This document shows, piece after piece, positions 1 through 6,867 of a stretch of 14,594 nucleotides of DNA. This stretch comes from Natrinema soli (GTDB lineage Archaea > Halobacteriota > Halobacteria > Halobacteriales > Natrialbaceae), in assembly GCF_028618695.1 (NCBI RefSeq), contig NZ_JAQIVI010000838.1, forward strand, positions 1 to 14,594, written 5' to 3'. Positions within the stretch are counted from its first letter, which is position 1. Each line of letters opens with the position of its first letter. The notes under the pieces were generated by a model. It saw only the letters and a list, made by a program, of their open reading frames with translations, was not told where the DNA came from and did not search any database. Position numbers and translations under genes: made by a program.

Positions 1-658
1 GGCGGACGCGATCGCGGCGGCGCTCGAGGCGGGGCTCGACGATCTCGTCGTCGTCCACGGCGGCGGAAGCTTCGGCCACTACAACGCCAGCGAGCGCGGC
101 GTCAGTACGACCGAGGGAACGCACGACGCGAGTGCAGTGCTAGACATCCACGGGGCGATGAAAACGCTGAACCAGTTCGTTCTGAGTCGATTGCTCGAGC
201 GGGACGTCGACGCGGTACCGGTCCATCCGTTTTCGGCGGCTCATCGCGATCGCGAGGGCCAACTCGATCTGGCGACTGGGCAGATCGAAACGATGCTCGA
301 GGAAGGGTTCGTTCCCGTCCTTCACGGTGACGTGATCGCCCACGCCGGCGCGGGTGCGACGGTGATCAGCGGCGACGAACTCGTGGCGGTACTCGCTCGC
401 GACCTCGCCGCGGATCGGGTCGGTCTCTGCTCGACGGTTCCCGGCGTGCTGGACGAAGACAACGCGGTGATCGACCGAATCGACGACTTCGACGCGGTGG
501 CCGCGGTGCTCGGGGCCAGCGACGCGACCGACGTCACCGGCGGGATGGCCGGGAAGGTCCGAACGCTGCTCGATCTCGATGCAGAGGCGTCGATTTTCGG
601 CCTCGACGCGCTCGAGTCGTTCCTCGACGGCGAGAATCCGGGGACGACGATTGATTGA
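1..658 (+). CDS. ipk: Isopentenyl phosphate kinase, 3' part (5' end outside window)
   Basis: The reading frame is open from base 2, so the gene enters from the left edge; the GTG at 137 is internal. The enzyme phosphorylates isopentenyl phosphate to isopentenyl diphosphate in the archaeal mevalonate pathway, in the cytoplasm. The sequence shows the amino-acid-kinase glycine loop VHGGGSFGH at bases 53-79. Its last His (77-79) matches the catalytic His known for IPKs and separates them from carbamate or aspartate kinases. Further right are VLHGDVI, then VISGDE (nucleotide-binding region), and TGGMAGKV near the C-terminus, the usual late lysine motif. It ends in TGA and converges on a trkH gene 39 bp away. 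Its pathway partner idsA lies about 7.8 kb downstream, beyond a potassium-transport island. Family assignment is firm; the missing part is roughly the first 45-50 residues if the length is typical. Confidence 0.9.
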   Translation, partial: ADAIAAALEAGLDDLVVVHGGGSFGHYNASERGVSTTEGTHDASAVLDIHGAMKTLNQFVLSRLLERDVDAVPVHPFSAAHRDREGQLDLATGQIETMLEEGFVPVLHGDVIAHAGAGATVISGDELVAVLARDLAADRVGLCSTVPGVLDEDNAVIDRIDDFDAVAAVLGASDATDVTGGMAGKVRTLLDLDAEASIFGLDALESFLDGENPGTTID

Positions 659-697
659 AGGCGATACAGAAGACGGAAGGGAACTACCGCGCTCCTC

Positions 698-2236
698 TCA
701 GCGGGTCCAGAACCCACCGGTGAACATGACGAGCACCGGAATTATCTCGAGGCGGCCGATCCACATCAGGAAGATCATCAGGAGTTTCGAACTCATCGGA
801 AACGCGAGGTAGCTCCCGAAGGGGCCCAGCGAGCCGAACCCGGGACCGATGTTCCCGATCGTTGCCAGACTCGCGCTGAACGCCTCGAGCGGCGTCAGCG
901 AGTAGCCGATTCGACTGGCATCGAGCGCGATGAGCAGCGCTGCGATGCCGAAGATGAAGAGGTACATAAAGGTGAATCCGAGCACGCCGCGAACGGCATC
1001 CTCGTCGACGACGTTGCCGCCGAGACGGATCGGCCGAACGACCTCGGGGTGGGAGGCGGTAAACAGCTCCCGGCGCAGGATCTTGAACACGATTAGCCAC
1101 CGGACGACCTTGACGCCACCACCGGTCGAGCCGGCACAGCCGCCCACGAGCATGGCGAACAGAAGCACGATTTTGCCGGTCGAACTCCAGTCGACGAAGT
1201 CGCTGGTCGCGTACCCGGTCGAAGTCAACAGCGACGCGATCTGGAAGGCGCTCTGTCGCAGCGAGTTCTCGAATACACCTTCCGTCACGCCCCCGAGTTC
1301 CGCCAGCGCCGGGGCGGCACCGGTATAGAGAATGCCAGCGAGCACGGCAGTCAGTGCGACGATCGCACCGATGTAGGCTCGAAACTCGGAGTTGCGGACG
1401 AAGCGGTGTCTCTCGCCGCTGAAGACGTGCCAGAACAGGGCGAAGTTGGTCCCGGCGATGATCATGAACGGGATGGCGGTCCACTGAACGATCGCGGAGA
1501 ACGCCGCGACGCTGTCGGCCTCGGGAGAGAACCCGCCCGTGGGAAGCGTCGTGAACCCGTGGGCGATGGCATTGTACAGACCCATGTTGGGGGCCATCCC
1601 CGCGAGGTGGAAGCCGTAGAGAATGGCGATGAAAGCGAGGGTGAACGCGAAGTAGACGAGCCAGAGGATGCGTGCCGTCTCGGCGATTCGCGGCGTCAGT
1701 TTCTGTAGCTGCGGTCCCGGCGCTTCAGACTCGACGAGCTGTGCGCCGCTGACCGCGAGTTCCGGCAAGATCGCGACCATCAGAACGATGATCCCCATCC
1801 CGCCGAGCCACTGGGTGAGCTGTCGCCACATCAGTATCGCGTGTGAATGTTGCTCGAGCGAGATCTCTCCGAGAACCGTCGCCCCGGTCGTGGTAAACCC
1901 GGACATCGACTCGAACAGGGCGTTGACGGGATGGGCGAGCGTCGATTCGGTGCCCCAACCCGCGAGTACGTACGGCACTGCGCCGATGATCGCCACTGCG
2001 AGCCACGAAATCGCGACGAAGAGCATCGCCTCCCGGACCTGCAGGTCGGGATCGGGACTGAGTCGCTCGAGGCCGTGGCCGACGGCGATCGTGAGGACGA
2101 TCGTCGCGACGAACGGAAAGACGGGATCGCCGTAGATGAGCGCCACAACGAGCGGAAAGACGAGGGGGACGGAAAGATACTTAAGGACTGTTCCGACAAG
2201 CGCGAGGCTGGCACGCCAGTCAGTTCGGAGTCGCAT
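698..2236 (-). CDS. trkH: TrkH-type potassium uptake channel subunit (paralogue 1)
   Basis: This is an integral membrane K+ translocating subunit of the Trk/Ktr family, normally gated by a cytoplasmic TrkA ring. The 512-residue product has the fourfold membrane-pore-membrane plan. Filter loops are seen at residues about 115-118 (TTTG within GFTTTGATV), 229-235 (TLPTGGF), 338-341 (TSTG) and 459-464 (TIGNIG); each keeps the selectivity glycine. The intramembrane gate loop GGCAGSTGGGVK is at about 365-376. The protein ends with MWIGRLEIIPVLVMF, a common TrkH ending. I chose ATG 2236 because the following MRLRTDWRASL resembles haloarchaeal TrkH starts and GGGGTG lies just upstream. ATG 2248 (four residues longer) is a real alternative and would be nearly leaderless from the upstream TATA-like box; GTG 2260 is less likely. 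It is divergent from the 81-aa gene and convergent with ipk. Confidence 0.93.
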   Translation of the reverse strand: MRLRTDWRASLALVGTVLKYLSVPLVFPLVVALIYGDPVFPFVATIVLTIAVGHGLERLSPDPDLQVREAMLFVAISWLAVAIIGAVPYVLAGWGTESTLAHPVNALFESMSGFTTTGATVLGEISLEQHSHAILMWRQLTQWLGGMGIIVLMVAILPELAVSGAQLVESEAPGPQLQKLTPRIAETARILWLVYFAFTLAFIAILYGFHLAGMAPNMGLYNAIAHGFTTLPTGGFSPEADSVAAFSAIVQWTAIPFMIIAGTNFALFWHVFSGERHRFVRNSEFRAYIGAIVALTAVLAGILYTGAAPALAELGGVTEGVFENSLRQSAFQIASLLTSTGYATSDFVDWSSTGKIVLLFAMLVGGCAGSTGGGVKVVRWLIVFKILRRELFTASHPEVVRPIRLGGNVVDEDAVRGVLGFTFMYLFIFGIAALLIALDASRIGYSLTPLEAFSASLATIGNIGPGFGSLGPFGSYLAFPMSSKLLMIFLMWIGRLEIIPVLVMFTGGFWTR

Positions 2237-2270
2237 AGAACACCCCATTTTCGCAGTCACGTCTGGGCAC

Positions 2271-2280
2271 AGTATCTTAT
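2271..2280 (-). promoter_or_regulatory. Putative TATA box for the leftward trkH
   Basis: On the minus strand this reads ATAAGATACT, an AT-rich island in GC-rich DNA. A start about 25 nt downstream would fall near 2250, just ahead of the ATG candidates at 2248 and 2236. That placement is an inference from haloarchaeal promoter spacing. Confidence 0.4.
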
Positions 2281-2342
2281 GGAATTTTGGCTGGATCGTA
2301 TTAATCCATCGTAAGGCTCTCCACGCAGCTCTGAGACGAGGA

Positions 2343-2350
2343 ATTATATA
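2343..2350 (+). promoter_or_regulatory. TATA box of the 81-aa membrane protein gene
   Basis: ATTATATA lies with its centre about 26 nt before the ATG at 2373. This is the classic spacing for a leaderless haloarchaeal transcript and supports the reality of the small gene and its start. Confidence 0.6.
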
Positions 2351-2372
2351 CGAACTATGCGTACGATACTGT

Positions 2373-2618
2373 ATGAGCGTTCGATTACCGAGCGTTCGCC
2401 ATCCGCACTCGTTTTACGACGTGTTCGGCGTCATCAGTACTGCGGTGGCGATCATGGCCCTCGTTCTCGCTGTCCGGTACGGATCGGTCATCCGGCTAGA
2501 GATGGCTGTCTTCATGATGATCGTCTTCCTATGGGCCGGCTGGGCGATCGAACGGATTCTGGCGGAATCCAAAGCACGATCGAGACGGCGAGAGCGGCGA
2601 AAGCCTCCCTGGAAATGA
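2373..2618 (+). CDS. Small two-TM membrane protein (81 aa) upstream of trkA
   Basis: I do not recognise a named family. The 81-residue product has two hydrophobic stretches, about residues 17-35 (GVISTAVAIMALVLAV core) and 43-62 (EMAVFMMIVFLWAGWAIE core), joined by a short RYGSVIRL loop. It ends in a strongly basic tail (residues 68-81, KARSRRRERRKPPWK), which by the positive-inside rule should be cytoplasmic. The ATG at 2373 was chosen over upstream in-frame codons because a TATA box sits 26 nt before it. It lies in the 500-bp gap between divergent trkH and rightward trkA, but trkA has its own promoter, so the two may be separately transcribed. A role as an accessory or stabilising subunit of the Trk channel is an inference from position and size only. 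The open frame extends further upstream, but that part overlaps trkH antisense and was discarded. Confidence 0.7.
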   Translation: MSVRLPSVRHPHSFYDVFGVISTAVAIMALVLAVRYGSVIRLEMAVFMMIVFLWAGWAIERILAESKARSRRRERRKPPWK

Positions 2619-2725
2619 CGTCATCACGATAGCGACTCGTCGTTCGCAACCCGCGAATCGCTGGGAATCGACGGTCGCTTCGGTCTCGACACGAGTTGAC
2701 AGCTGACGGTTGAGGTCGCCGAAAC

Positions 2726-2735
2726 GATATATTTT
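2726..2735 (+). promoter_or_regulatory. TATA box for the trkA-trkH rightward operon
   Basis: GATATATTTT is the clearest AT-rich element in the 144-bp gap. Its centre is about 32 nt before the trkA ATG, predicting a leader of only about 5-8 nt. The preceding 2690-2712 stretch (GAGTTGACAGCTGACGGTTG) has TTGAC/CAGCTG-like partial symmetry that could hold an operator, but I cannot assign a regulator. Confidence 0.6.
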
Positions 2736-2762
2736 CAATGGTTACGCAAGAAGGCCGATGCA

Positions 2763-3449
2763 ATGTATATCGTGATCGTCGGTGCGGGCGATATCGGGAT
2801 GCCGCTCATCGATATCGCGACCCAGACGGGTAACGAGGTCGTCGTCATCGAGAACGACGCCGAACGTGCTGACCGGGTCGCCGGTGAATACGACTGTCTG
2901 ATTCTGAACGACGATGCGACGGCCCACGATGCGCTTCTGGACGCCGGAATCGAGAAGGCGGACGCCCTGATCAGCACGACCGACCGGGACGCGACCAACA
3001 TCATGGTCTGTTTGCTCGGTCAGGAACACGAGGTCCCCACTATCGTGTCGGTGGTTCACGACCCCGAACACATGAACGTGTTCAGACAGATCGGCGTCAA
3101 TACGATGGAAAACCCCCAAGAACTCATCGCTGAGTACCTCTATCGGTCGGTTGCTCGCCCGGCGATCGTCGACTACATGCGAATCGGGGAGGAAGCGGAA
3201 GTGTTCGAAATCCGGGTCAGCGAAAACGCACCGATCGACGGAAAGACTCTCATCGAGGCAGCTGACGGCGATCTCCTCCCCGAGGACGTCCTGATCGTTG
3301 CTATCGAACGCGAAGGGGAAGATCCACCGATCACGCCGCGGGGGAATACGCGTATCGAGGCCGGCGATTTACTCACCGTGTATTCGGCATTCGGGGCGGA
3401 ACCGTCTCTCACGGACGTATTCGGCCACCCAGAAGACCGGTTGAAATGA
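2763..3449 (+). CDS. trkA: TrkA-type K+ channel gating subunit, single RCK domain
   Basis: This is a cytoplasmic regulatory subunit that binds nucleotide and opens or closes a TrkH channel. The 228-residue length fits one RCK-N plus one RCK-C domain (KtrA-like), half the size of the two-domain TrkA nearby. The Rossmann fold starts at residue 1 with YIVIVGAGDIG (GxGxxG at 7-12) and has an acidic residue closing strand 2 (E30 in VVIEND), which favours NAD(H) or adenine nucleotides over NADP(H). LISTTDRDATN at about 68-78 is the usual strand-4 region. RCK-C spans about 140-225 (FEIRV, then GDLLTVYSA near the end). The start has a TATA box about 32 nt upstream. The stop overlaps the ATG of a 44-codon ORF (ATGA, 3446-3449), which in turn overlaps trkH, so the trio is probably translationally coupled. 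Confidence 0.93.
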   Translation: MYIVIVGAGDIGMPLIDIATQTGNEVVVIENDAERADRVAGEYDCLILNDDATAHDALLDAGIEKADALISTTDRDATNIMVCLLGQEHEVPTIVSVVHDPEHMNVFRQIGVNTMENPQELIAEYLYRSVARPAIVDYMRIGEEAEVFEIRVSENAPIDGKTLIEAADGDLLPEDVLIVAIEREGEDPPITPRGNTRIEAGDLLTVYSAFGAEPSLTDVFGHPEDRLK

Positions 3450-3580
3450 CGACCGAAACGAGCGGACGACAGCCACCCACCTGTCGGCCACGCCGGTCTG
3501 TATCGGACGGCATCATTCGAGCATACCGGCGGGATTTCAACGCACATATGCCCTCGAGTCGGGCAGTGAGCGACACATGA
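3446..3580 (+). CDS. Possible 44-aa linker ORF bridging trkA and trkH
   Basis: This ORF exactly fills the 127-nt gap between trkA and the second trkH. Its ATG overlaps the trkA stop (ATGA, 3446-3449) and its TGA overlaps the trkH start (ATGA, 3577-3580). That double overlap is the pattern of translational coupling and is the main argument for it. The 44-residue product starts MTTETSGRQPP, is basic (eight Arg against five Asp/Glu) and has no membrane segment or motif I recognise. The basic composition is unusual for a haloarchaeal protein and argues against it, as does the lack of a visible ribosome-binding site. It could instead be a non-functional leader peptide that simply carries ribosomes from trkA to trkH, or chance. 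Function unknown. Confidence 0.35.
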   Translation: MTTETSGRQPPTCRPRRSVSDGIIRAYRRDFNAHMPSSRAVSDT

Positions 3581-5127
3581 ACGAGGCGATGGAAACGATC
3601 GGTCGGGATCTGGGTCGAATGCTCGAGGCACTGGCCGGCCTGCTATTCGTCTCGCTTCTCGTTCCGATCGTCTGGGGAGAATACTACGCGATTCCCGCAC
3701 TGATCGTCTCCGGGCTGGTTCCGTTCGCCATCGGCTATTTCTTCACGACCAGGTTTCGGGACGCGACCAAACCCGGGAAGCTACACGGGATGATTATCGC
3801 TGCGGCAGGTTGGTTCTGCGTCGCGGTCTTCGGATCGTTGCCCTTCTATTTCATCGCGTGGACTGTCGAGTTTTCGCCGGCACTCCTGGGGACACCGTCC
3901 CAGACGACGACGCTCGCGGCGTTTACCGATCCGCTCAACGCGCTGTTCGAGAGCATGAGCGGTTTCACCGGAACGGGGCTGACGATGACCGACAACGAGG
4001 AGGTCCTGCCGCGGACCCTCCAGTGGTGGCGTTCGTTCATCGAGTGGATCGGCGGCGTGGGCGTGATCGTCCTCACGACGGCGATCCTCGCACGTCCCGG
4101 GAGCGGTTCGTTGACCCTGTACCAGAGCGAGGCGCGGTCGGAGCGGATCCATCCGAGCATCGTCTCCACCGTCCAGACGATCTGGTGGATCTTCATCCTC
4201 TTTACGTTCGTCTCGATCCTGCTGCTCTGGGCCGTCGGGATGCCGATATGGGGCGCGATCAACCACGGGATGACGGGCCTGTCGACCGGCGGGTTCTCGA
4301 TCACCGACAACTCGATCGCCACCTACGACAGTGCGGCTATCGATTTCGCGCTGCTGCCAGTCATGCTGCTGGGCAGTATCGCGTTCCCGATTCACTATCT
4401 CATTCTGCAGGGTGATCTGCGGAACCTCTACGCAGACCTGCAGACCCGGTGGGTGTTCATTTACATGAGCCTCGGAACGCTCGCTCTCACCGCATTAGTG
4501 TACACCGGCGACACGTACGACTCCGTGTTCGCCGCGTTCCGCTACGGGTCGTTCCAGTTCGTCTCGGCCGCCACCTGTGCCGGTTTCCAGACCGCCGTCG
4601 ACGCGACCAACGTGGCACTGGGACGCTGGCCGGCTCAGGCCCAACTCACCGTGACGTTCGGCATGATAGTCGGCGGTGCGGCCGGATCGACGGTCGGCGG
4701 AATCAAGCTGATCCGGGCGCTCACGCTGTTGAAGGGGATCAGGTTCCGGATTTCGGACGTGTTCTACCCCGAAACGGCCGTCCGGCGACTGAAAATCAAC
4801 GGTCGCCGCCTCGACGAACGGGAAATGCGCCAGGAGTTCGAGGAAGCAGCGATCATCGCGTTCCTCTGGTTTGCCTTCCTTGGTATCGGCACGTTCGTGC
4901 TTCTCTTGCTACTCCCGCAGGGAGCGTACACGCTCGAGAACGTTCTCTTCGAAGTCGCCAGCGCACAGGGGAACGTCGGGCTCTCCACGGGAATCACTGG
5001 CCCCGAGTCGCTGCCGACGCTCGGCAAGGTCATGTTCCTCTTTAACATGTGGATCGGCCGTCTCGAGATCATTCCCGTTCTGGTGACGGTGCGAGCGGTC
5101 TTCCGCCGCGGAGGGGTCTACCGATGA
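3577..5127 (+). CDS. trkH: TrkH-type potassium uptake channel subunit (paralogue 2)
   Basis: This is a second K+ (possibly K+/Na+) translocating membrane subunit, 516 residues. The four pore loops carry TGTG (residues 131-134), LSTGGF (235-240), TCAGF (333-337) and QGNVG (464-468). The gate loop GGAAGSTVGGIK is at 366-377, and the C-terminus has the same MWIGRLEIIPVLV block as the other trkH. All filter glycines are kept, but residues around loops 1, 3 and 4 differ clearly from paralogue 1, so the two are anciently diverged rather than a recent duplication. ATG 3577 was chosen because it overlaps the preceding mini-ORF stop; ATG 3589 (four residues shorter) is possible. Just upstream is the single-domain trkA, its most likely gating partner. 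Its stop overlaps the next gene's start (ATGA). Confidence 0.93.
   Translation: MNEAMETIGRDLGRMLEALAGLLFVSLLVPIVWGEYYAIPALIVSGLVPFAIGYFFTTRFRDATKPGKLHGMIIAAAGWFCVAVFGSLPFYFIAWTVEFSPALLGTPSQTTTLAAFTDPLNALFESMSGFTGTGLTMTDNEEVLPRTLQWWRSFIEWIGGVGVIVLTTAILARPGSGSLTLYQSEARSERIHPSIVSTVQTIWWIFILFTFVSILLLWAVGMPIWGAINHGMTGLSTGGFSITDNSIATYDSAAIDFALLPVMLLGSIAFPIHYLILQGDLRNLYADLQTRWVFIYMSLGTLALTALVYTGDTYDSVFAAFRYGSFQFVSAATCAGFQTAVDATNVALGRWPAQAQLTVTFGMIVGGAAGSTVGGIKLIRALTLLKGIRFRISDVFYPETAVRRLKINGRRLDEREMRQEFEEAAIIAFLWFAFLGIGTFVLLLLLPQGAYTLENVLFEVASAQGNVGLSTGITGPESLPTLGKVMFLFNMWIGRLEIIPVLVTVRAVFRRGGVYR
5110..5116 (+). promoter_or_regulatory. Shine-Dalgarno site of the 67-aa ORF, inside the trkH 3' end
   Basis: GGAGGGG lies about 7 nt before ATG 5124, a good match to the anti-SD of haloarchaeal 16S rRNA. 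It decides the start of the small gene, since internal genes of haloarchaeal operons more often use SD than leader genes do. Confidence 0.6.
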
Positions 5128-5327
5128 GGGTCAGCGACCTCCCGGTCGTCGGCGACCTCCTCGAGTCGGGTGCCGAGGATCGAGTCTTCGATTCGCTCTT
5201 GCTCGTCGGCCCGCTTCTGATCCTCTTGATCGCCCTCGTTGGACGATCGTCCCTCACTACCGGGCTAGCGCTCTCCTATGTCAGTTTCTTCATCGCATAC
5301 GTCCTCTACCGCGGTGTCCGCAACTAG
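5124..5327 (+). CDS. Small two-TM membrane protein (67 aa) coupled to trkH
   Basis: No named family is recognised. The start ATG overlaps the trkH TGA (ATGA at 5124-5127) and is preceded by a strong SD, so translation is very likely coupled to the channel gene. The 67-residue product has a polar N-terminus (MRVSDLPVVGDLLESGAEDR), then a hydrophobic helix at about 22-40 (FDSLLLVGPLLILLIALVG), a short RSSLTTG turn, a second helix at about 48-63 and a YRGVRN end. The two-helix hairpin with a short loop resembles in size, not in sequence, accessory peptides of ion pumps. Being the last gene of the trkA-trkH operon, it is a good candidate for an accessory subunit of that channel; this is an inference from context. 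It converges on the two-domain trkA across a 51-bp gap. Confidence 0.75.
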   Translation: MRVSDLPVVGDLLESGAEDRVFDSLLLVGPLLILLIALVGRSSLTTGLALSYVSFFIAYVLYRGVRN

Positions 5328-5378
5328 GGATCGTTCGACTGCCTTCAGAAGGGAGAACACGAGCGGTCCCCTCGAGTC

Positions 5379-6710
5379 CTAGATCAGTTCGACGACCTCG
5401 TCGAGAGCGTCCGCGGCGACGAAGATGATCACGTGGTCGCCGGACTGAACGACCGTCGATCCGCGCGGCGTGATGTGCTCACCGTTCCGCGAAATCGCAC
5501 CGATGACGACGCCCTCCGGAAGGTCGTTCGTCGCATCGACGATCTCTCGGCCGACGAGGACGCTCTCCGGGCCGACTTCGATCTCGATGACCTCCGCGAG
5601 GTCGTGCTCGAGCATCGCCACCTTCTCGGTGTTTTCCGTCCGGGTGAACCGGACGATTTCCTCCGCGGTTTCCTCGCGAGGGTTGATCGCGACGTCGACG
5701 CCGACGGTCTCGAAGAGGTCGGCGTACTCGGGGTTCTCGATGATCGCGACGGTGCGATCGACGCCGAGTCGATCGGCGAGCAGGGAGACGAGGAGGTTCT
5801 TCTCGTCGCTGTCGAGGGCGGCGATCACGACGTCGGCCTCGCCGACGTGCTCGCGGGCGAGGAACTCCTGATTGGTGGCGTCGCTCTCCATGACCATCGT
5901 GTTCGGGAGCGACTCGGCCACCTCGCGGGCCCGGTCGTGATCCCGTTCGATCAGCCGCGGACGGAAGCCGTGGTCCTCGAACTCCCGAGCGGTCTGATAG
6001 CCGATCTCGCTGGCGCCGACGATGACGACTTCCTCCGCTTCATCGGGCGCCATAGCGACTTCGTTGGCGAAGTCGTTGATCGAATCCGGGCTGCCGATCA
6101 CGACGACCCGATCCCCGGCCCGAATAACGGTGTCACCTCTGGTGACGACCATCTCGTCGTCCCGGAAGATCGCGGCGAACGTGAGCGAATCGTAACAGTC
6201 GGCCTCGCTGACGGTCCGATCCGCGATCGGGCTGTCCACCGGGATGTCGAACTCGGCCATGCGAATGAGTCCGCCGGCGAACGTATCGACGTCGTGCGCG
6301 CTCGGCAATCCGGAAATCCGGAAGATAGCCTGGGCGGTCAAGAGGTCGGTACAGACCATAAAGTCGACGCCGAAGGCCCCCTTCGAGCCCTGCCACGTCT
6401 CGAGCAGCGTCCGGCGACGCACGCGTGCGATGGTGAACACGTCCGACGTGGCCTTCGCCGCGCCGCAGACGACCGCGTTCGTCTCGTCGTTGTCGGTACA
6501 GGCGATGACGAGACCCGCCTCCTCGAGTCCGGCTTCGCGAAGCGTCTCGAGGTCGGTACCGTCGCCGCGGATCGTGAGCACGTCGAGCGAGTACGTGAGT
6601 TCCTCGGTGACGTCGCCGTCGCGATCGACCAGGGCAACGTCGTGGGTTTCCTCCAGGTTGGCGGCGATCGAGCGGCCGACCTCGCCGGCCCCGACGATGA
6701 TTACGTACAC
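5379..6710 (-). CDS. trkA: TrkA K+ channel gating protein, two RCK domains
   Basis: This is a cytoplasmic gating subunit of a Trk channel. The 443-residue length fits classical TrkA with two tandem RCK-N/RCK-C units. Unit 1 starts YVIIVGAGEVG (GxGxxG, 7-12) with acidic D29 at the end of strand 2, and its RCK-C covers about 150-215. Unit 2 starts EVVIVGASEIG (232-237), where the middle Gly of the motif is Ser, and its RCK-C spans about 370-443. The start is GTG 6710, supported by GGAGGG 7-12 nt upstream and by exact fit to the Rossmann strand. There is a possible TATA-like TTCAATAGCT at 6731-6740, which would leave too little leader for the SD, or a weaker AT-rich site near 6762-6770. It stands alone on the minus strand, divergent from rnj. 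It may serve the leftward trkH, the rightward one or both. Confidence 0.93.
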   Translation of the reverse strand: MYVIIVGAGEVGRSIAANLEETHDVALVDRDGDVTEELTYSLDVLTIRGDGTDLETLREAGLEEAGLVIACTDNDETNAVVCGAAKATSDVFTIARVRRRTLLETWQGSKGAFGVDFMVCTDLLTAQAIFRISGLPSAHDVDTFAGGLIRMAEFDIPVDSPIADRTVSEADCYDSLTFAAIFRDDEMVVTRGDTVIRAGDRVVVIGSPDSINDFANEVAMAPDEAEEVVIVGASEIGYQTAREFEDHGFRPRLIERDHDRAREVAESLPNTMVMESDATNQEFLAREHVGEADVVIAALDSDEKNLLVSLLADRLGVDRTVAIIENPEYADLFETVGVDVAINPREETAEEIVRFTRTENTEKVAMLEHDLAEVIEIEVGPESVLVGREIVDATNDLPEGVVIGAISRNGEHITPRGSTVVQSGDHVIIFVAADALDEVVELI

Positions 6711-6716
6711 GACGGT

Positions 6717-6722
6717 CCCTCC
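6717..6722 (-). promoter_or_regulatory. Shine-Dalgarno site deciding the GTG start of two-domain trkA
   Basis: GGAGGG on the minus strand lies 6 nt ahead of GTG 6710. It supports this non-ATG start, after which the protein begins directly with the first Rossmann strand. Confidence 0.55.
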
Positions 6723-6859
6723 GAAATCATAGCTATTGAAACCGATTTCGGGTCGACCGGCAAATGAATTGCGGTGTCAGAAGGAAACGGAGCGGGGCCC
6801 CAAAAGACGCTAAACCGGCGACACGGGCGGCGCCACGCCGGTCGTGAGAACCCACTGCG

Positions 6860-6867
6860 TTTTTAAC
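6860..6867 (+). promoter_or_regulatory. Putative TATA box upstream of rnj
   Basis: TTTTTAAC is the only AT-rich element in the GC-rich stretch before rnj. It predicts a transcript start near 6887-6892, about 185 nt before the rnj ATG. I see no TATA-like element closer to the gene. Confidence 0.45.

Noticed and set aside
2615..2632. ATGA overlap at the stop of the 81-aa gene opening a five-codon ORF
   Set aside because: It ends after MTSSR and cannot reach trkA, which has its own promoter; unlike the downstream overlaps it links nothing.
5433..6767. Long plus-strand open frame (444 codons) across the two-domain trkA
   Set aside because: It is antisense to a clear TrkA; its product is Asp/Val/Arg-rich without motifs, an effect of GC-rich codons on the opposite strand.
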